Assembly: GCA_965216885.1 (NCBI GenBank)
Contig: OZ244209.1
Location: 434,001 to 498,000, forward strand
Direction of reading: 5' to 3'
DNA length: 64,000 nt
From: CAYNJG01 sp965216885
GTDB lineage: Bacteria; Planctomycetota; Planctomycetia; Pirellulales; Pirellulaceae
Within the stretch, counting starts at the first letter, position 1; each line of letters starts with the position of its first letter. The translations under genes and the position numbers were made by a program. Shown here in pieces: positions 9,151 to 18,883 of this stretch. The notes under the pieces are model-generated. The model was not told the origin of the DNA and ran no database searches. It saw only the letters and a program-made list of their open reading frames with translations.

Positions 9151-10239
9151 ATGTCTTCGCTACAGTCGAGTCCTGTTGCCACTCCAGCTACGGAAGGTAC
9201 CCGTGGTACGAATTCCACTCCGTCCGGTCAGCACGCTGCTGGATTCCATTGTTTTGCTGCGGATGTTCCTATGGCTCGTCGTGTTGGCGCAATTCTGTTT
9301 GCTCTGTTGAGCCTCGCGGCGTTGTTCGCATTCGTACAGTACTTCCCACTGCCTCGCAACAATCGGTTTTGGGACTGCGCCTTCGACACAGGCCACATCC
9401 TCATTTTTGGGTTTGTCGGACTTGTGCTGCTGATTTTTACCAAAGCGATGATGGGGGCGAAGTGGACGGCGTGGCAGTACATCGTCGTGGTGGGGATCGC
9501 GTCCGTGATGGGGTTGCTGCTGGAGATCTGGCAAACCACTGTCGGGCGAGACTCCGAATGGGTTGACCTATTTAGCGACGTCGTGGGGATTGTCGCTTTT
9601 GCTGCTGTTTATGCAATGTTCGACGACCGCTGGACCGAGCCTCGTCGAGGTATCGTGCGCCGCAAGAATCTGGCCATCGTGGCGGCCGTTGTGTTGCTGG
9701 CCGGGCTGGTTCCGATGATGTTTGTCGTGGACATGTATCGCGCGCGAAATGCGATTTATCCGCGGTTGGTTGATTTCAGCTACGGATGGGAGCACCACTT
9801 TTACTACGTCAACGGTTCAGTCTTCAACGCGGTCGCTCCACCGCAGGACTGGCCCGAAGACGCAGTTCGTCCAGACAAGGTCGCCAGGGTTACCTCGCAG
9901 CCGGGGAACTGGCCCGGGTTTGTGATGCTCGACGTCGCACAGGACTGGAGCGGGTATCGGCGTTTCGAGTTGGACGTTCATCTCGACGAGTCCACGGAGA
10001 TGCCTTTTGTCGTTCGCGTGCACGATATTGAGCACAACCACCAGGCAGAGGATCGATTCCGTCACGAGCTCATGCTGCAACCTGGATTTCAGACAATCTC
10101 GATTCCCATCGAAGAGATTGCCATGGCGCCAGTCGATCGCACGATGGACATCCGCAGGATCGCCGGGTTCATTTTGTACTCGCCCAATCTCGGTCGTGAA
10201 ATCACCTACTACATCGGTGATGTGCGACTGACGAAATAG
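9151..10239 (+). CDS. VanZ-like membrane protein with C-terminal carbohydrate-binding-like domain
   Basis: The 362-residue product has two parts. Residues 40-150 hold four membrane helices with the VanZ-like pattern (FDTGHILIFGFVGLVL, LLLEIWQTTVGRDSEWVDLFSDVVG), and a fifth helix lies near residues 172-192. The rest (about 200-362) is a predicted extracytoplasmic beta-rich module with SQPGNWPGFVMLDVAQDWSG, then FELDVHL and ITYYIGDVRL, resembling jelly-roll carbohydrate-binding domains. VanZ itself gives low-level teicoplanin resistance; the role here is unknown and may be envelope-related. An N-terminal start after residue 40 (MARRVGAILF) is possible. Confidence 0.8.
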   Translation: MSSLQSSPVATPATEGTRGTNSTPSGQHAAGFHCFAADVPMARRVGAILFALLSLAALFAFVQYFPLPRNNRFWDCAFDTGHILIFGFVGLVLLIFTKAMMGAKWTAWQYIVVVGIASVMGLLLEIWQTTVGRDSEWVDLFSDVVGIVAFAAVYAMFDDRWTEPRRGIVRRKNLAIVAAVVLLAGLVPMMFVVDMYRARNAIYPRLVDFSYGWEHHFYYVNGSVFNAVAPPQDWPEDAVRPDKVARVTSQPGNWPGFVMLDVAQDWSGYRRFELDVHLDESTEMPFVVRVHDIEHNHQAEDRFRHELMLQPGFQTISIPIEEIAMAPVDRTMDIRRIAGFILYSPNLGREITYYIGDVRLTK

Positions 10240-10409
10240 CTCGCCTCCGTGCTCGAGGTGTCGCGGCAAATGCAGCGTGATGCGGGCCAAGCATGATGCG
10301 TTTTTGCCACACGTGGAAATGGCGACGACGGCGCCAACGGGTTCTCGCCCCGGTTCTTTTTCCGTGATCTAGACTTGGTGAAGACCACAAATTATGCGGA
10401 GTCCCACCG

Positions 10410-10706
10410 ATGAACCTACCTATCAACAAACTCGTACTGCCGACTGCAATCCTCCTGACCGCCTTCGTTGGTGAAGCCGTTGCGTTTGGCTACCCACCTA
10501 CCGCCTCCACGGCGAGCACGTCCAGTTCGCGACCCGCGATTAAGACAAAAGCCGTGCAGGCAACGGGCTGGGCGCCCAACACATTCATGTCGCCCGCCGA
10601 GCGACACCGGATCAAGAATACGCACATTCTGCTGCGTCCCAATCGACCGCTTCACTTCTACGGAAATACAGTGCGATTTTTGCACTACCGTCGGGCTGCT
10701 CGTTAG
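10410..10706 (+). CDS. Small secreted protein of unknown function
   Basis: The 98-residue product starts with a plausible signal peptide (PINKLVLPTAILLTAFVGEAVA, cleavage after about residue 25) followed by a Thr/Ser-rich linker and a basic tail. ATG 10410 is preceded by GGAG at about 8 nt. I recognise no family. A strong terminator hairpin lies 75 bp downstream, which supports a transcribed single gene. Confidence 0.6.
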   Translation: MNLPINKLVLPTAILLTAFVGEAVAFGYPPTASTASTSSSRPAIKTKAVQATGWAPNTFMSPAERHRIKNTHILLRPNRPLHFYGNTVRFLHYRRAAR

Positions 10707-10780
10707 TCTGGCGTTGGTTCTTGCGTGGCAGTGCCATCGGTAAGGTGTGCTGCCGCCATGCAATCTTCCAGAACGTCCCG

Positions 10781-10806
10781 GCCGCAATTTCAGTTGCGGC
10801 TTTTTT
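10781..10806 (+). terminator. Rho-independent terminator
   Basis: GCCGCAA, loop TTTCAG, TTGCGGC, then six T: a perfect 7-bp stem with a 6-nt loop and T-run. It follows the small secreted gene at 10410. Confidence 0.85.
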
Positions 10807-11072
10807 CTTGGGCATGCCTTCTGCGCCGCCCGCTTCCGCACACGCAACTTTCGTCTCGCCAATTGGATCGCGGCCTATGGCAGGCGCCGTAGGACAAACA
10901 TTGACTATTTGGTCATGTTTTTTGCGAATATTTGCCTGCCCCGCCGGTGTGGATTTGACCCGGAAGACAACTCGCGGTTAACGTAGGAGATTGGCTCGGT
11001 CACCGTACCGTGCCAACCCTCCTTAACTGGTTCCCGCCAGCGTGCAATTCACGCGATCGCGAGTTTGATTAG
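10807..11072. other. Intergenic, no recognised content
   Basis: The rest of the 366-bp gap 10707-11072 between the small secreted gene and the PSD1 gene presumably carries the promoter of the latter. I see no repeat, RNA gene or clear promoter boxes. Confidence 0.3.
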
Positions 11073-14000
11073 ATGATGTTGCTGCGTTTTGTTGCGATTC
11101 GTTCTTTCTCATCCTTAACGTTGATGTGCCTGTTGTTGGCGGCGTTGCTGTCACCCGCTCGCGCCCTCGCTCAGGGTCAGTCGACCGACGAAGTTCAGTT
11201 GGACGACAAAGTGCAGTTCAATCGGGACATACGGCCGCTGCTTTCGTCGAAGTGTTACCACTGTCATGGTCCGGACGAACACGATCGGGAAGCCGATCTG
11301 CGACTGGACAAGGTCGTCGAGGACCTGGCGGATCGCGGTGTCGTGGTGCCCGGAAATGCGGAAGAGAGTGAACTCATTCGCCGCGTTGTCAGCACGGATC
11401 CGGATGAAGTCATGCCGCCTCCTGCTGCCAAGCTGGAACTCACGCCCGAGGAAATCAAGCTACTTCGTGCCTGGGTTGAACAGGGTGGTGAATTCGAGGG
11501 CCATTGGGCCTTCATTCCACCAGAGAAACCGATGCCGCCAACAGCGGAACAGGCCGCGCCGGTACGCAATGCGATCGACGTGTTCGTGCAAAAACGGCTG
11601 GAGGCAGATGGTCTGAAGGCAGCCGGAGAAGCCGACCGTCGTACGCTGATTCGCCGAGCGACGTTGGATCTGTGGGGGCTTCCACCAACGCCGGAGGCGA
11701 TCGAAGAGTTTCTCGCGGACCCTCGACCGGATGCCTACGAACACCTGATCGACCGCCTGCTGGATTCGCCGCGTTATGGCGAACGGATGACGGTAGCGTG
11801 GATGGACGCTGCCCGCTATGGCGACACGAGTGTCTTCCATGCAGACGGACCCCGCGATATGTGGCCCTGGCGAGACTGGGTCTTGCGAGCTTACAACACG
11901 AACATGCCGTTCGATCAGTTTACGGTCGAACAGCTCGCCGGCGACCTGCTGCCGAATCCAACGACCAGCCAGTTGGTGGCCACCGGCTTTAATCGAAACC
12001 ATGGCACCACCGATGAAGGTGGAGCGATTGATGAAGAGTATCGTGTCGAATACATCGTCGACCGCGTCAAGACAACATCGATGATCTGGTTGGGGCTGAC
12101 GATGGAGTGTGCCCAGTGTCACGATCACAAGTACGATCCGATCACGCAGGAAGACTACTATCGCTTCTTCGCTTTCTTCAATCAGACTCCCGAAAAGGGC
12201 ATGCAGACCCGAAACGGAAACGCCGAACCACGCGCGATGGTGCCCAGTGACTTGCAAACCGTTCGACTGGAAAGCTTGAAGAATAAAGTTTCGACACTGG
12301 AGACGGAGTTCGCTTCCGCGGTGCCTCCGACGGAAGAAATCGATCGTTGGATTGAAGGCCGACTTCAAAAGACCAGCCCGCCGTCGCTGGGGACGTGGCA
12401 TCGCATTGGGCCATTCAAGGCCGCGAATCTCGACGAAGCCTTTGGCAAAAAATTCGGTCCAGAAAAGAAGCTGGAGCTGAAGAAAAAGTATGGCGAACTT
12501 GCGTGGCAGGAGCACTCGGATTGGCAGGACGGCAATATCATCAATTTTGACTACAGCGCCGATGGCGACACGACCTACCTCTATCGTCCTATCGAGTCCA
12601 AAGAACCGACGGAACTGGATCTTTCACTGGGCAGCGACGACACGATTACCGTGTGGGTCAACGGGAAGGAAGTCCACAAGAACAAGGCAAATCGCGGGGC
12701 GGCAGCCGATCAGGACAAGATTTCCGTATCACTGAAGCCCGGCAAGAACGATCTGCTAATCAAGATCTGCAACAACAGCGGTCCGACCGGTTTCTACTTC
12801 AAGACCGGTGCGGCAACGCTTCCGGAAAAGTTGCAGCAAGCCATCGAACTTGCCGCCGACGATCGCAATGACGAGCAGAAAAAGGCGATCCTGGACCACT
12901 ACCGGAACAAGGTGTGGGAGCAGGGCAAGAAGTCGCTCGAGCAGATTGCGGCCGCCAAAAAGGCTCGCGATGATTTTCAGAAGACGATCCCAACCGTCAT
13001 GGTGATGAAGGACATGCAGAAACCACGCATGACCTACATCCTCGAACGCGGCAGCTACGACGCACCCAAGAAGGATCAGGCGGTTAAGCCCAGAACGCCC
13101 AGCTTCCTGCCGCAATTCCCCGAGGCCGACATGGAGTCCCGGCTGGGTTTGGCCAAGTGGCTGACCAGCGACCGCCACCCGCTGACCGCACGCGTGGCCG
13201 TCAATCGATACTGGACTCAGTTGTTCGGGCAGGGCATCGTGTCCACGGTGGCCGATTTTGGATCGCAGGGAGCGTGGCCTTCGCACCCTGAATTGCTGGA
13301 CTACCTGGCCCGTGATTTTGTAGAGAGTGGTTGGGACGTGAAGCGGATGATTCGCAAGATCGTGACTTCGCACACCTATCGACAGTCGTCGCGAGTCTCG
13401 GATGTGCATCTTGCCAAAGACCCACTGAATACGCTGCTCGCAAGATCACCAAGATTGCGCTTGCCAGCCGAATTCATTCGCGACAATGCGTTGTCGGTTG
13501 CCGGGCTGTTGGTCGAGCAGGTAGGTGGTCCCGGCGTCAAACCGTATCAGCCGCCAGGACTTTGGAATGAAGTTTCGCTTAGCGGCAATGTTCGATTCAA
13601 ACGTGATACTGGCGAGAAGCTGTATCGTCGGACGATGTACACGTACTGGAAGCGTTCGTCACCGCAACCTGCGATGATGACCTTTGACGTTCCAACGCGG
13701 GAGAAGTGTGTCATCCAGCGGCAACGAACCAATACGCCATTGCAGGCTTTGGTCACGCTAAACGATGAACAGTTTGTGGAAGCCGCGCGTTGCTTTGCCG
13801 AACGCATTCTGGAGAGCGACTGTCGAGATGACAAAGAGCGTTTGGATATGGCGTTCGAACTCTCCACAGGGCGTCGCGCTGACAGTTTTCGGCATCGCCT
13901 GCTGACCGAACTGTTACAGGAAGAGCACGATCGCTACAAAGCGGACGAAGAGGCCGCTGTGTCACTGCTTTCGGTCGGGGAAGTAGGCCGCAACGAATCG

Positions 14001-14081
14001 CTGGACGCGGCCGAGCATGCCGCGTGGACGATTGTGGCCAGCGCGATCCTGAATCTCGACGAAACATTGAATAAAGAATAG
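11073..14081 (+). CDS. Planctomycete PSD1/DUF1549-DUF1553 protein with cytochrome c-like domain
   Basis: The 1002-residue product has a signal peptide (residues 1-34), a planctomycete cytochrome C domain with heme motif CYHCH at 61-65 and MPPP near the end of that domain, a DUF1549 domain (about 160-390; TLDLWGLPPTPEAI, MECAQCHDHKYDPI), and a C-terminal DUF1553 domain (about 700-950; NRYWTQLFGQGIV, RTNTPLQALVTLND). Between DUF1549 and DUF1553 it carries a roughly 170-residue insert (about 435-600) with WHRIGPF and a beta-rich DDTITVWVNGKEVHK stretch, resembling a carbohydrate-binding module. The DUF1501 gene follows 78 bp downstream, the usual pairing. These proteins are thought to act outside the cytoplasmic membrane, perhaps in polysaccharide breakdown; the reaction is unproven. 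Confidence 0.93.
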   Translation: MMLLRFVAIRSFSSLTLMCLLLAALLSPARALAQGQSTDEVQLDDKVQFNRDIRPLLSSKCYHCHGPDEHDREADLRLDKVVEDLADRGVVVPGNAEESELIRRVVSTDPDEVMPPPAAKLELTPEEIKLLRAWVEQGGEFEGHWAFIPPEKPMPPTAEQAAPVRNAIDVFVQKRLEADGLKAAGEADRRTLIRRATLDLWGLPPTPEAIEEFLADPRPDAYEHLIDRLLDSPRYGERMTVAWMDAARYGDTSVFHADGPRDMWPWRDWVLRAYNTNMPFDQFTVEQLAGDLLPNPTTSQLVATGFNRNHGTTDEGGAIDEEYRVEYIVDRVKTTSMIWLGLTMECAQCHDHKYDPITQEDYYRFFAFFNQTPEKGMQTRNGNAEPRAMVPSDLQTVRLESLKNKVSTLETEFASAVPPTEEIDRWIEGRLQKTSPPSLGTWHRIGPFKAANLDEAFGKKFGPEKKLELKKKYGELAWQEHSDWQDGNIINFDYSADGDTTYLYRPIESKEPTELDLSLGSDDTITVWVNGKEVHKNKANRGAAADQDKISVSLKPGKNDLLIKICNNSGPTGFYFKTGAATLPEKLQQAIELAADDRNDEQKKAILDHYRNKVWEQGKKSLEQIAAAKKARDDFQKTIPTVMVMKDMQKPRMTYILERGSYDAPKKDQAVKPRTPSFLPQFPEADMESRLGLAKWLTSDRHPLTARVAVNRYWTQLFGQGIVSTVADFGSQGAWPSHPELLDYLARDFVESGWDVKRMIRKIVTSHTYRQSSRVSDVHLAKDPLNTLLARSPRLRLPAEFIRDNALSVAGLLVEQVGGPGVKPYQPPGLWNEVSLSGNVRFKRDTGEKLYRRTMYTYWKRSSPQPAMMTFDVPTREKCVIQRQRTNTPLQALVTLNDEQFVEAARCFAERILESDCRDDKERLDMAFELSTGRRADSFRHRLLTELLQEEHDRYKADEEAAVSLLSVGEVGRNESLDAAEHAAWTIVASAILNLDETLNKE

Positions 14082-14159
14082 ACCTGGAACCGGCGAACTC
14101 GCGCGCGGTCGCCTTTTCGGCGTCGCGGGCAATTTCGCAAGCCAACGAGAGTGCACAAA

Positions 14160-15623
14160 ATGGATCCTGCAATTGAGAATTCGATTCTGCAAACACGACG
14201 TCAGCTCCTGCTGAACGGCACGCGAGGACTTGGTGGGATGGCGCTCGGATCGCTGTTGGCGCAGGATTCGGCGCTGGGGGCGATCAATACGCCGGGTGGC
14301 GGAACCGGTGGCGTATTGGGCAACACGCATTTTCCAGCGAAAGCAAAACGCGTCATCTATCTGTTTTTCTCAGGTGGCCCGTCGCACATCGACCTGTTCG
14401 ACTACAAACCGGAGATGCGCAAATTCCACGGCGAAGAACTGCCCGACTCGATTCGAAACGGACAGCGCATTACGGGCATGACCAGCGGGCAGAAGTCCTT
14501 CCCGTGTGTGGCGCCGATGTTTAAATTCAAAAAGTACGGTCAGGCCCAAACCTACGTCAGTGAGTTGCTTCCGCACATCAGCCAGATTGTCGACGACATC
14601 GCGATCGTCAAAACGATCAATTCGGAAGCCATCAATCACGATCCGGCCATCACCTACATCAATACCGGGACGCAGCAGTTGGGGCACCCCAGCCTGGGCG
14701 CGTGGATCAGCTATGGGCTGGGAAGTCCGAATCAGAACCTGCCTGGCTACGTCGTGATCATCTCCAAAGGTCCCGGCCAGAGTCAGGCGTTGTACTCGCG
14801 GCTGTGGGGCAGCGGATTCCTGCCATCCAAGCACCAGGGGGTGAAGTTCCGCGCCTCCGGGGACCCCGTGCTGTACCTCTCCAATCCGAATGGTGTTGAG
14901 GCCACTTCGCGGCGACGCATGTTGGACAAAATCGCGCAGATCAATCAGAAGCGATACGAGGAAGTGGGCGATCCGGAGATCCACGCTCGCATCGCGCAAT
15001 ACGAGATGGCCTACCGGATGCAAACGTCCGTGCCGGAACTGATGGATCTCTCGACGGAATCCGAACACACGTTGGAGATGTATGGTCCTGAGGCGAAGAA
15101 GCCCGGCACCTTTGCGTCGAACTGTATTTTGGCAAGGCGAATGGCGGAGCGCGGCGTGCCGTTCATTCAGTTGTTCCATCGAGGTTGGGATCAGCACGGC
15201 GACCTGCCAAATCGCATCAAGGGGCAATGCAAGAACGTTGACCAGCCGGCCGCGGCGCTCGTGCGTGACCTGAAGCAACGTGGTTTGTTGGAGGACACTC
15301 TGGTTATTTGCGGTGGCGAATTCGGCCGGACGATCTACTCGCAGGGCGCGCTATCCAAGACCAACCATGGACGTGACCATCACGCTCGCTGTTTCACGAC
15401 ATGGTTCGCCGGTGGCGGTATCAAACCGGGTATTGAGTACGGTGTGACGGACGACTACGCGTACAATATCCTTGAAAATCCGGTTCACCTCCGCGACATG
15501 AACGCGACGATTCTGCATCAGCTGGGAATCGACCATGAACGCTTCACCTATCGCTTTCAGGGGCTCGATCAGCGACTGACGGGCGTGGAAGACGCTCACG
15601 TGGTGAAGGGCATTCTTTCCTGA
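14160..15623 (+). CDS. DUF1501 protein (sulfatase-like), Tat-type signal
   Basis: The 487-residue product begins with a twin-arginine leader (TRRQLLLNGTRGLGGMALG, near residues 12-30), so it is probably exported folded. It has the DUF1501 marks: RVIYLFFSGGPSHIDLFDYKP, INHDPAITYINTG, VICGGEFGRTIYSQG, and a C-terminal MNATILHQLGIDHERFTYR. The fold is related to alkaline phosphatase and sulfatase enzymes, but the activity is not established. I chose ATG 14160, with GAGAG about 9 nt upstream; a GTG at 14151 would add three residues. It is the partner of the PSD1 gene just upstream. Confidence 0.93.
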   Translation: MDPAIENSILQTRRQLLLNGTRGLGGMALGSLLAQDSALGAINTPGGGTGGVLGNTHFPAKAKRVIYLFFSGGPSHIDLFDYKPEMRKFHGEELPDSIRNGQRITGMTSGQKSFPCVAPMFKFKKYGQAQTYVSELLPHISQIVDDIAIVKTINSEAINHDPAITYINTGTQQLGHPSLGAWISYGLGSPNQNLPGYVVIISKGPGQSQALYSRLWGSGFLPSKHQGVKFRASGDPVLYLSNPNGVEATSRRRMLDKIAQINQKRYEEVGDPEIHARIAQYEMAYRMQTSVPELMDLSTESEHTLEMYGPEAKKPGTFASNCILARRMAERGVPFIQLFHRGWDQHGDLPNRIKGQCKNVDQPAAALVRDLKQRGLLEDTLVICGGEFGRTIYSQGALSKTNHGRDHHARCFTTWFAGGGIKPGIEYGVTDDYAYNILENPVHLRDMNATILHQLGIDHERFTYRFQGLDQRLTGVEDAHVVKGILS

Positions 15624-15778
15624 GCCGGCCGAGGTTGCGCTCGAAGTTGGACAATTCGCGGCAAACTGGATTTTGTTCCAGGTTGGCGATCAAGGTTCGT
15701 CCGTTTGCGACGAACGTGTAAGCTGATCACGGCAATCATTTTGCTGACCGTCAGCAGTTTCGCTTTGGACAGAAATTC

Positions 15779-16369
15779 GTGAATAGCAGCACGTCCGACA
15801 ATCCGTTTGAGGCACCTCTTGAGGCGGCTGATGCGGGAATCGCAGAGGAGTTCACCCCGGAACTAAAGCAGGTGACGTTTGCCAATGCGTTGATGCGATG
15901 GCTCCCGATCTGTGCAATTTCTGGTGGTCCCAGCTTCGTATTTGGCATTGGTTGCTCGACGCACCAGCTGGAGATCCCGCTGATGTTACTGGGGATCGCG
16001 TTATTTGCGATCGGTTACGCATATCTGGATATCAGTCCGCGATGGCGTCGCTGGATGAGCCGCCCTGTTATTCGAAAGAGCATCATTGGTGGATACGCGT
16101 TGCGGATGATCTGCAGCGTGCTCTATCCGATTGCGGCCGTCAATGATCTGCTGGTTGGGCTATGTAGCGTGTCGGTGGTTGGCTTCGTCTTCCAGGGCAA
16201 GGGGAATGCCGTCGACGGGCAGATGTCCAATCCCCTGCAGATTCTGGTCACCACCCTGGTTCAGGGCATCTTGCTGAACCTGGAGGTATTCTTCGTCGTG
16301 CTTGTGCTGATTGGGTTCGCGCGACTGTGGGGCAGCTTTCAAAAACCGCGACCGACGATCCCAGCGTAG
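15779..16369 (+). CDS. Membrane protein of unknown function with NPFEAP N-terminus
   Basis: The 196-residue product begins at GTG 15779 and has a polar N-terminus with NPFEAPLE, a motif I associate with many small planctomycete membrane proteins, then about five hydrophobic segments (roughly residues 40-58, 67-85, 103-120, 125-140 and 160-183). No enzyme motif is visible. It is downstream of the DUF1501 gene by 155 bp on the same strand, but a link in function is not apparent. Confidence 0.7.
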   Translation: MNSSTSDNPFEAPLEAADAGIAEEFTPELKQVTFANALMRWLPICAISGGPSFVFGIGCSTHQLEIPLMLLGIALFAIGYAYLDISPRWRRWMSRPVIRKSIIGGYALRMICSVLYPIAAVNDLLVGLCSVSVVGFVFQGKGNAVDGQMSNPLQILVTTLVQGILLNLEVFFVVLVLIGFARLWGSFQKPRPTIPA

Positions 16370-16445
16370 GTGCATTTGCGGGGATGCTCCGCGTGCTCAT
16401 TCTGGTGCTGGAGCTCAGACCGCTGGAGACTAGATCGGCTGCAGG

Positions 16446-18098
16446 TTAGCCCCGCTTGAGTTCCTCGGAGGCCCAGGGGCCCAGCTTCTCGCGGAAGATC
16501 TTGGCGTTGTGGCGAATGTCGACAGGAAAGCCTGGATGTAACAGGACGCAGTTTGCTTGGATGGACGAAGTGAGTTCCGCGTCGCGAAGCCGTTGATGGA
16601 CTTCGGTGAGTAGTTTCTGACGAGCCCCTTCGTCGGCCGGAATGTGTTCGGGCCACGCTTCCACCAGCATCACGGGCGTCTTCGCTCCGTCGCCGATTCC
16701 AATTAGCGCGGACCGGTAAACGTGTGGATGGCCGTTCGCGATCGCCTCGCATGGGACGGTAAACATCGTGCCGTCTTGCGTTTCGACCCGGTGCGTCTTG
16801 CGACCGCAGAACCAAAAGCGATCCTGGTCGTCGAGATAACCGCAGTCGCCCATACGATGCCAGAAGCTCTCGCCGTCGCGGATTTTCGCAATGGCGTTGG
16901 CATCGGTGCGAGTGACGTATTCGGTCGTCACGACCGGCCCGCGTACGATCAATTCTCCGATCGCACCCGGCGCGACCTCCTCGGCGTCCGCGATCGTCGA
17001 AATCGGTTCGTCGTTGATGCGAATCACTCGCCATTCGATTCCCGAGAAGCGTTGCCCCACGCACGTCCCCGCGCCCTGTTCGCTGAGTGCTGCCGTCTCG
17101 CTGAGGACTTCGGTGGCGCTGATGGACGCGACAGGGAGCGCTTCGGTGGCTCCGTAGGGCGTGTGAATTTCGCCACCTTCGGCGATGACGGCTTTGACTC
17201 GCTTCAGGACGTGCGGTGGTACGGGGGCGCCCGCCGAAAGGACACGGCGGACGGTTGGAAAGTTGAGCGGAGACTTTTCGCTGGCCTTGCCGACGGTGTT
17301 CCAAAGGGCGGGGGACCCGAACGATTGCGTTGGGCTCCAGTCGGTCACGTGTTCAGCGATATAGTCAGGATTGACGTCGGCGGGGCGAGTGAAATCCATC
17401 TCCGGAAAAACGGTCGTGACGCCCATTGCGCTGTTGAAGAGCCCGAACAGTGGAAATCCCGGCAGGTCGATTTCGCCCGGTTGGATTTGATAGCGATCGC
17501 GGATTTGCGTCACCTGATTGGCGAAATTGCCATGACGATACAGCACGCCTTTGGGTGGCCCTGTGCTGCCGGTCGTGAAAATGATGGCAGCTGGATCTGC
17601 AGCTTTCGATTGAAGGGGAGCCATCGACAGGTCGCTCGAACGCAGTTGCTTTAGCGTCTTGCCACCCCAGAACCAACGTCGACCGACCGTCACATTGTGG
17701 CGTGCCTTAGGAAATTTACCGCGTTTGAAAACTCGTGCTGCATGCGCGACGGGAATGGCCACAAACCCTTCGGGTTCGGCTTCCGAGAGACAGCGGACGA
17801 GGTTTTGACGCCCCATTCCGGGATCGATGAGGATCGTGACCACGCCCGCCTTGAAGAGGGCAAAGACCAGCGAAACAAATTCGATGCCGGGTTTCACCAG
17901 CAATGCCAATCGGGTTCCCGGTGTGACGCCCATGGCCTGGAGACCTGCGGCGATCCTGGTGCTGTCGTCTTCCAGTTCGCGGAACGTGACGGTGTTGTAT
18001 TTTCGTTTTCCGGAGGCGCCCCGGCCAGCCGGTTCTACCACGGCGACGGCATCGGGTGACTGGGCCGCGACGTTGGATAACTCCCAACCGATATTCAT
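16446..18098 (-). CDS. AMP-forming ligase of the OleC (beta-lactone synthetase) type
   Basis: The 550-residue product is an ANL-superfamily adenylating enzyme. The P-loop-like FTTGSTGPPKG is at residues 174-184; the region IHTPYGATEALPVASI and the hinge motif GYLDDQDRFWFCGRKTHRV follow, with MFTVPCEAIANGHPHVYRSAL. These last motifs resemble OleC, which turns beta-hydroxy acids into beta-lactones in long-chain olefin synthesis, more than ordinary acyl-CoA ligases. No oleA, oleB or oleD lies nearby, so the pathway is unclear. ATG 18098 (MNIGWELSNV) fits the family; the frame stays open to 18248, which would overlap the PfpI gene by 67 bp. Confidence 0.85.
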   Translation of the reverse strand: MNIGWELSNVAAQSPDAVAVVEPAGRGASGKRKYNTVTFRELEDDSTRIAAGLQAMGVTPGTRLALLVKPGIEFVSLVFALFKAGVVTILIDPGMGRQNLVRCLSEAEPEGFVAIPVAHAARVFKRGKFPKARHNVTVGRRWFWGGKTLKQLRSSDLSMAPLQSKAADPAAIIFTTGSTGPPKGVLYRHGNFANQVTQIRDRYQIQPGEIDLPGFPLFGLFNSAMGVTTVFPEMDFTRPADVNPDYIAEHVTDWSPTQSFGSPALWNTVGKASEKSPLNFPTVRRVLSAGAPVPPHVLKRVKAVIAEGGEIHTPYGATEALPVASISATEVLSETAALSEQGAGTCVGQRFSGIEWRVIRINDEPISTIADAEEVAPGAIGELIVRGPVVTTEYVTRTDANAIAKIRDGESFWHRMGDCGYLDDQDRFWFCGRKTHRVETQDGTMFTVPCEAIANGHPHVYRSALIGIGDGAKTPVMLVEAWPEHIPADEGARQKLLTEVHQRLRDAELTSSIQANCVLLHPGFPVDIRHNAKIFREKLGPWASEELKRG

Positions 18099-18181
18099 TG
18101 GATAGGGGAACTCGATGTGGAGATTGACGGCAGGCGAAACGTCTGGAGTATCGTGCCCGGAGAACGGAAGTTGGGCGAGAC

Positions 18182-18769
18182 CTAGAGTGCGATGCGGGTG
18201 CCAATGAGACCCAGGAACGCTCGAATCCAGTTTGGATGTGCGGGCCATGCCGGAGCCGTAACGAGGTTGCCGTCAACGTGAGCGTTATCGAAAGTTGCGC
18301 TCGCTTCGATGTAGCTTCCGCCGGCGGATTCGATTTCCGGTTGGATTGCCGGGTAGGCACTGCAACTTCGACCTTCGACGACCTTGGCCGCCGTGAGGAT
18401 CTGAATGCCATGGCAGATTGCGGCGATGGGTTTCTTTTCGGACGCGAAGTGCTGCGTGATTTCGATCACTCGAGGATCCAGTCGCAGGTATTCGGGGGCA
18501 CGTCCGCCGGGAATCACCAGCGCGTCATATTGCGATTCGTCCACTTCGGCAAAGGTCGCGTTCAGAGCGAAATTGTGGCCGCGTTTTTCGGTGTAGGTCT
18601 GATCGCCTTCGAAATCGTGTATCGCGGTAGCCACGGTTTCGCCAGCCGCCTTGTTGGGACACACTGCGTGCACGGAGTGGCCGACCATGGTCAGCATCTG
18701 GAAAGGCACCATGACCTCGTAGTCTTCCACGAAATCACCAACGATCATCAGTATCTTCTTAACGGCCAC
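18182..18769 (-). CDS. DJ-1/PfpI family protein
   Basis: The 195-residue product has the class I glutamine-amidotransferase-like fold of DJ-1/PfpI. The nucleophile-elbow motif is AAICHG with Cys119, and an acidic residue near residue 15 (DFVEDYE) fits the family's conserved Glu. IPGGRAPEYLR near residues 86-96 is also typical. Members act as proteases, glyoxalase/deglycases or chaperones; the activity here is not known. It lies directly upstream of the OleC-like gene, with at most a short overlap or an 83-bp gap depending on that gene's start. Confidence 0.9.
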   Translation of the reverse strand: MAVKKILMIVGDFVEDYEVMVPFQMLTMVGHSVHAVCPNKAAGETVATAIHDFEGDQTYTEKRGHNFALNATFAEVDESQYDALVIPGGRAPEYLRLDPRVIEITQHFASEKKPIAAICHGIQILTAAKVVEGRSCSAYPAIQPEIESAGGSYIEASATFDNAHVDGNLVTAPAWPAHPNWIRAFLGLIGTRIAL

Positions 18770-18883
18770 GATTTGGGTTCCTCACTGCAATCGATAGGCT
18801 ACACGCCGAATGGTTGCGATAGCTTAGCGTGAACGCGAGCACAGCAAAAGTAAGGCGGCGGGATCTCTACCGCGAGCGGCCGC

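Noticed and set aside
11460..12515. A 351-codon open frame on the minus strand
   Set aside because: Opposite the well-supported PSD1 gene; no family features.
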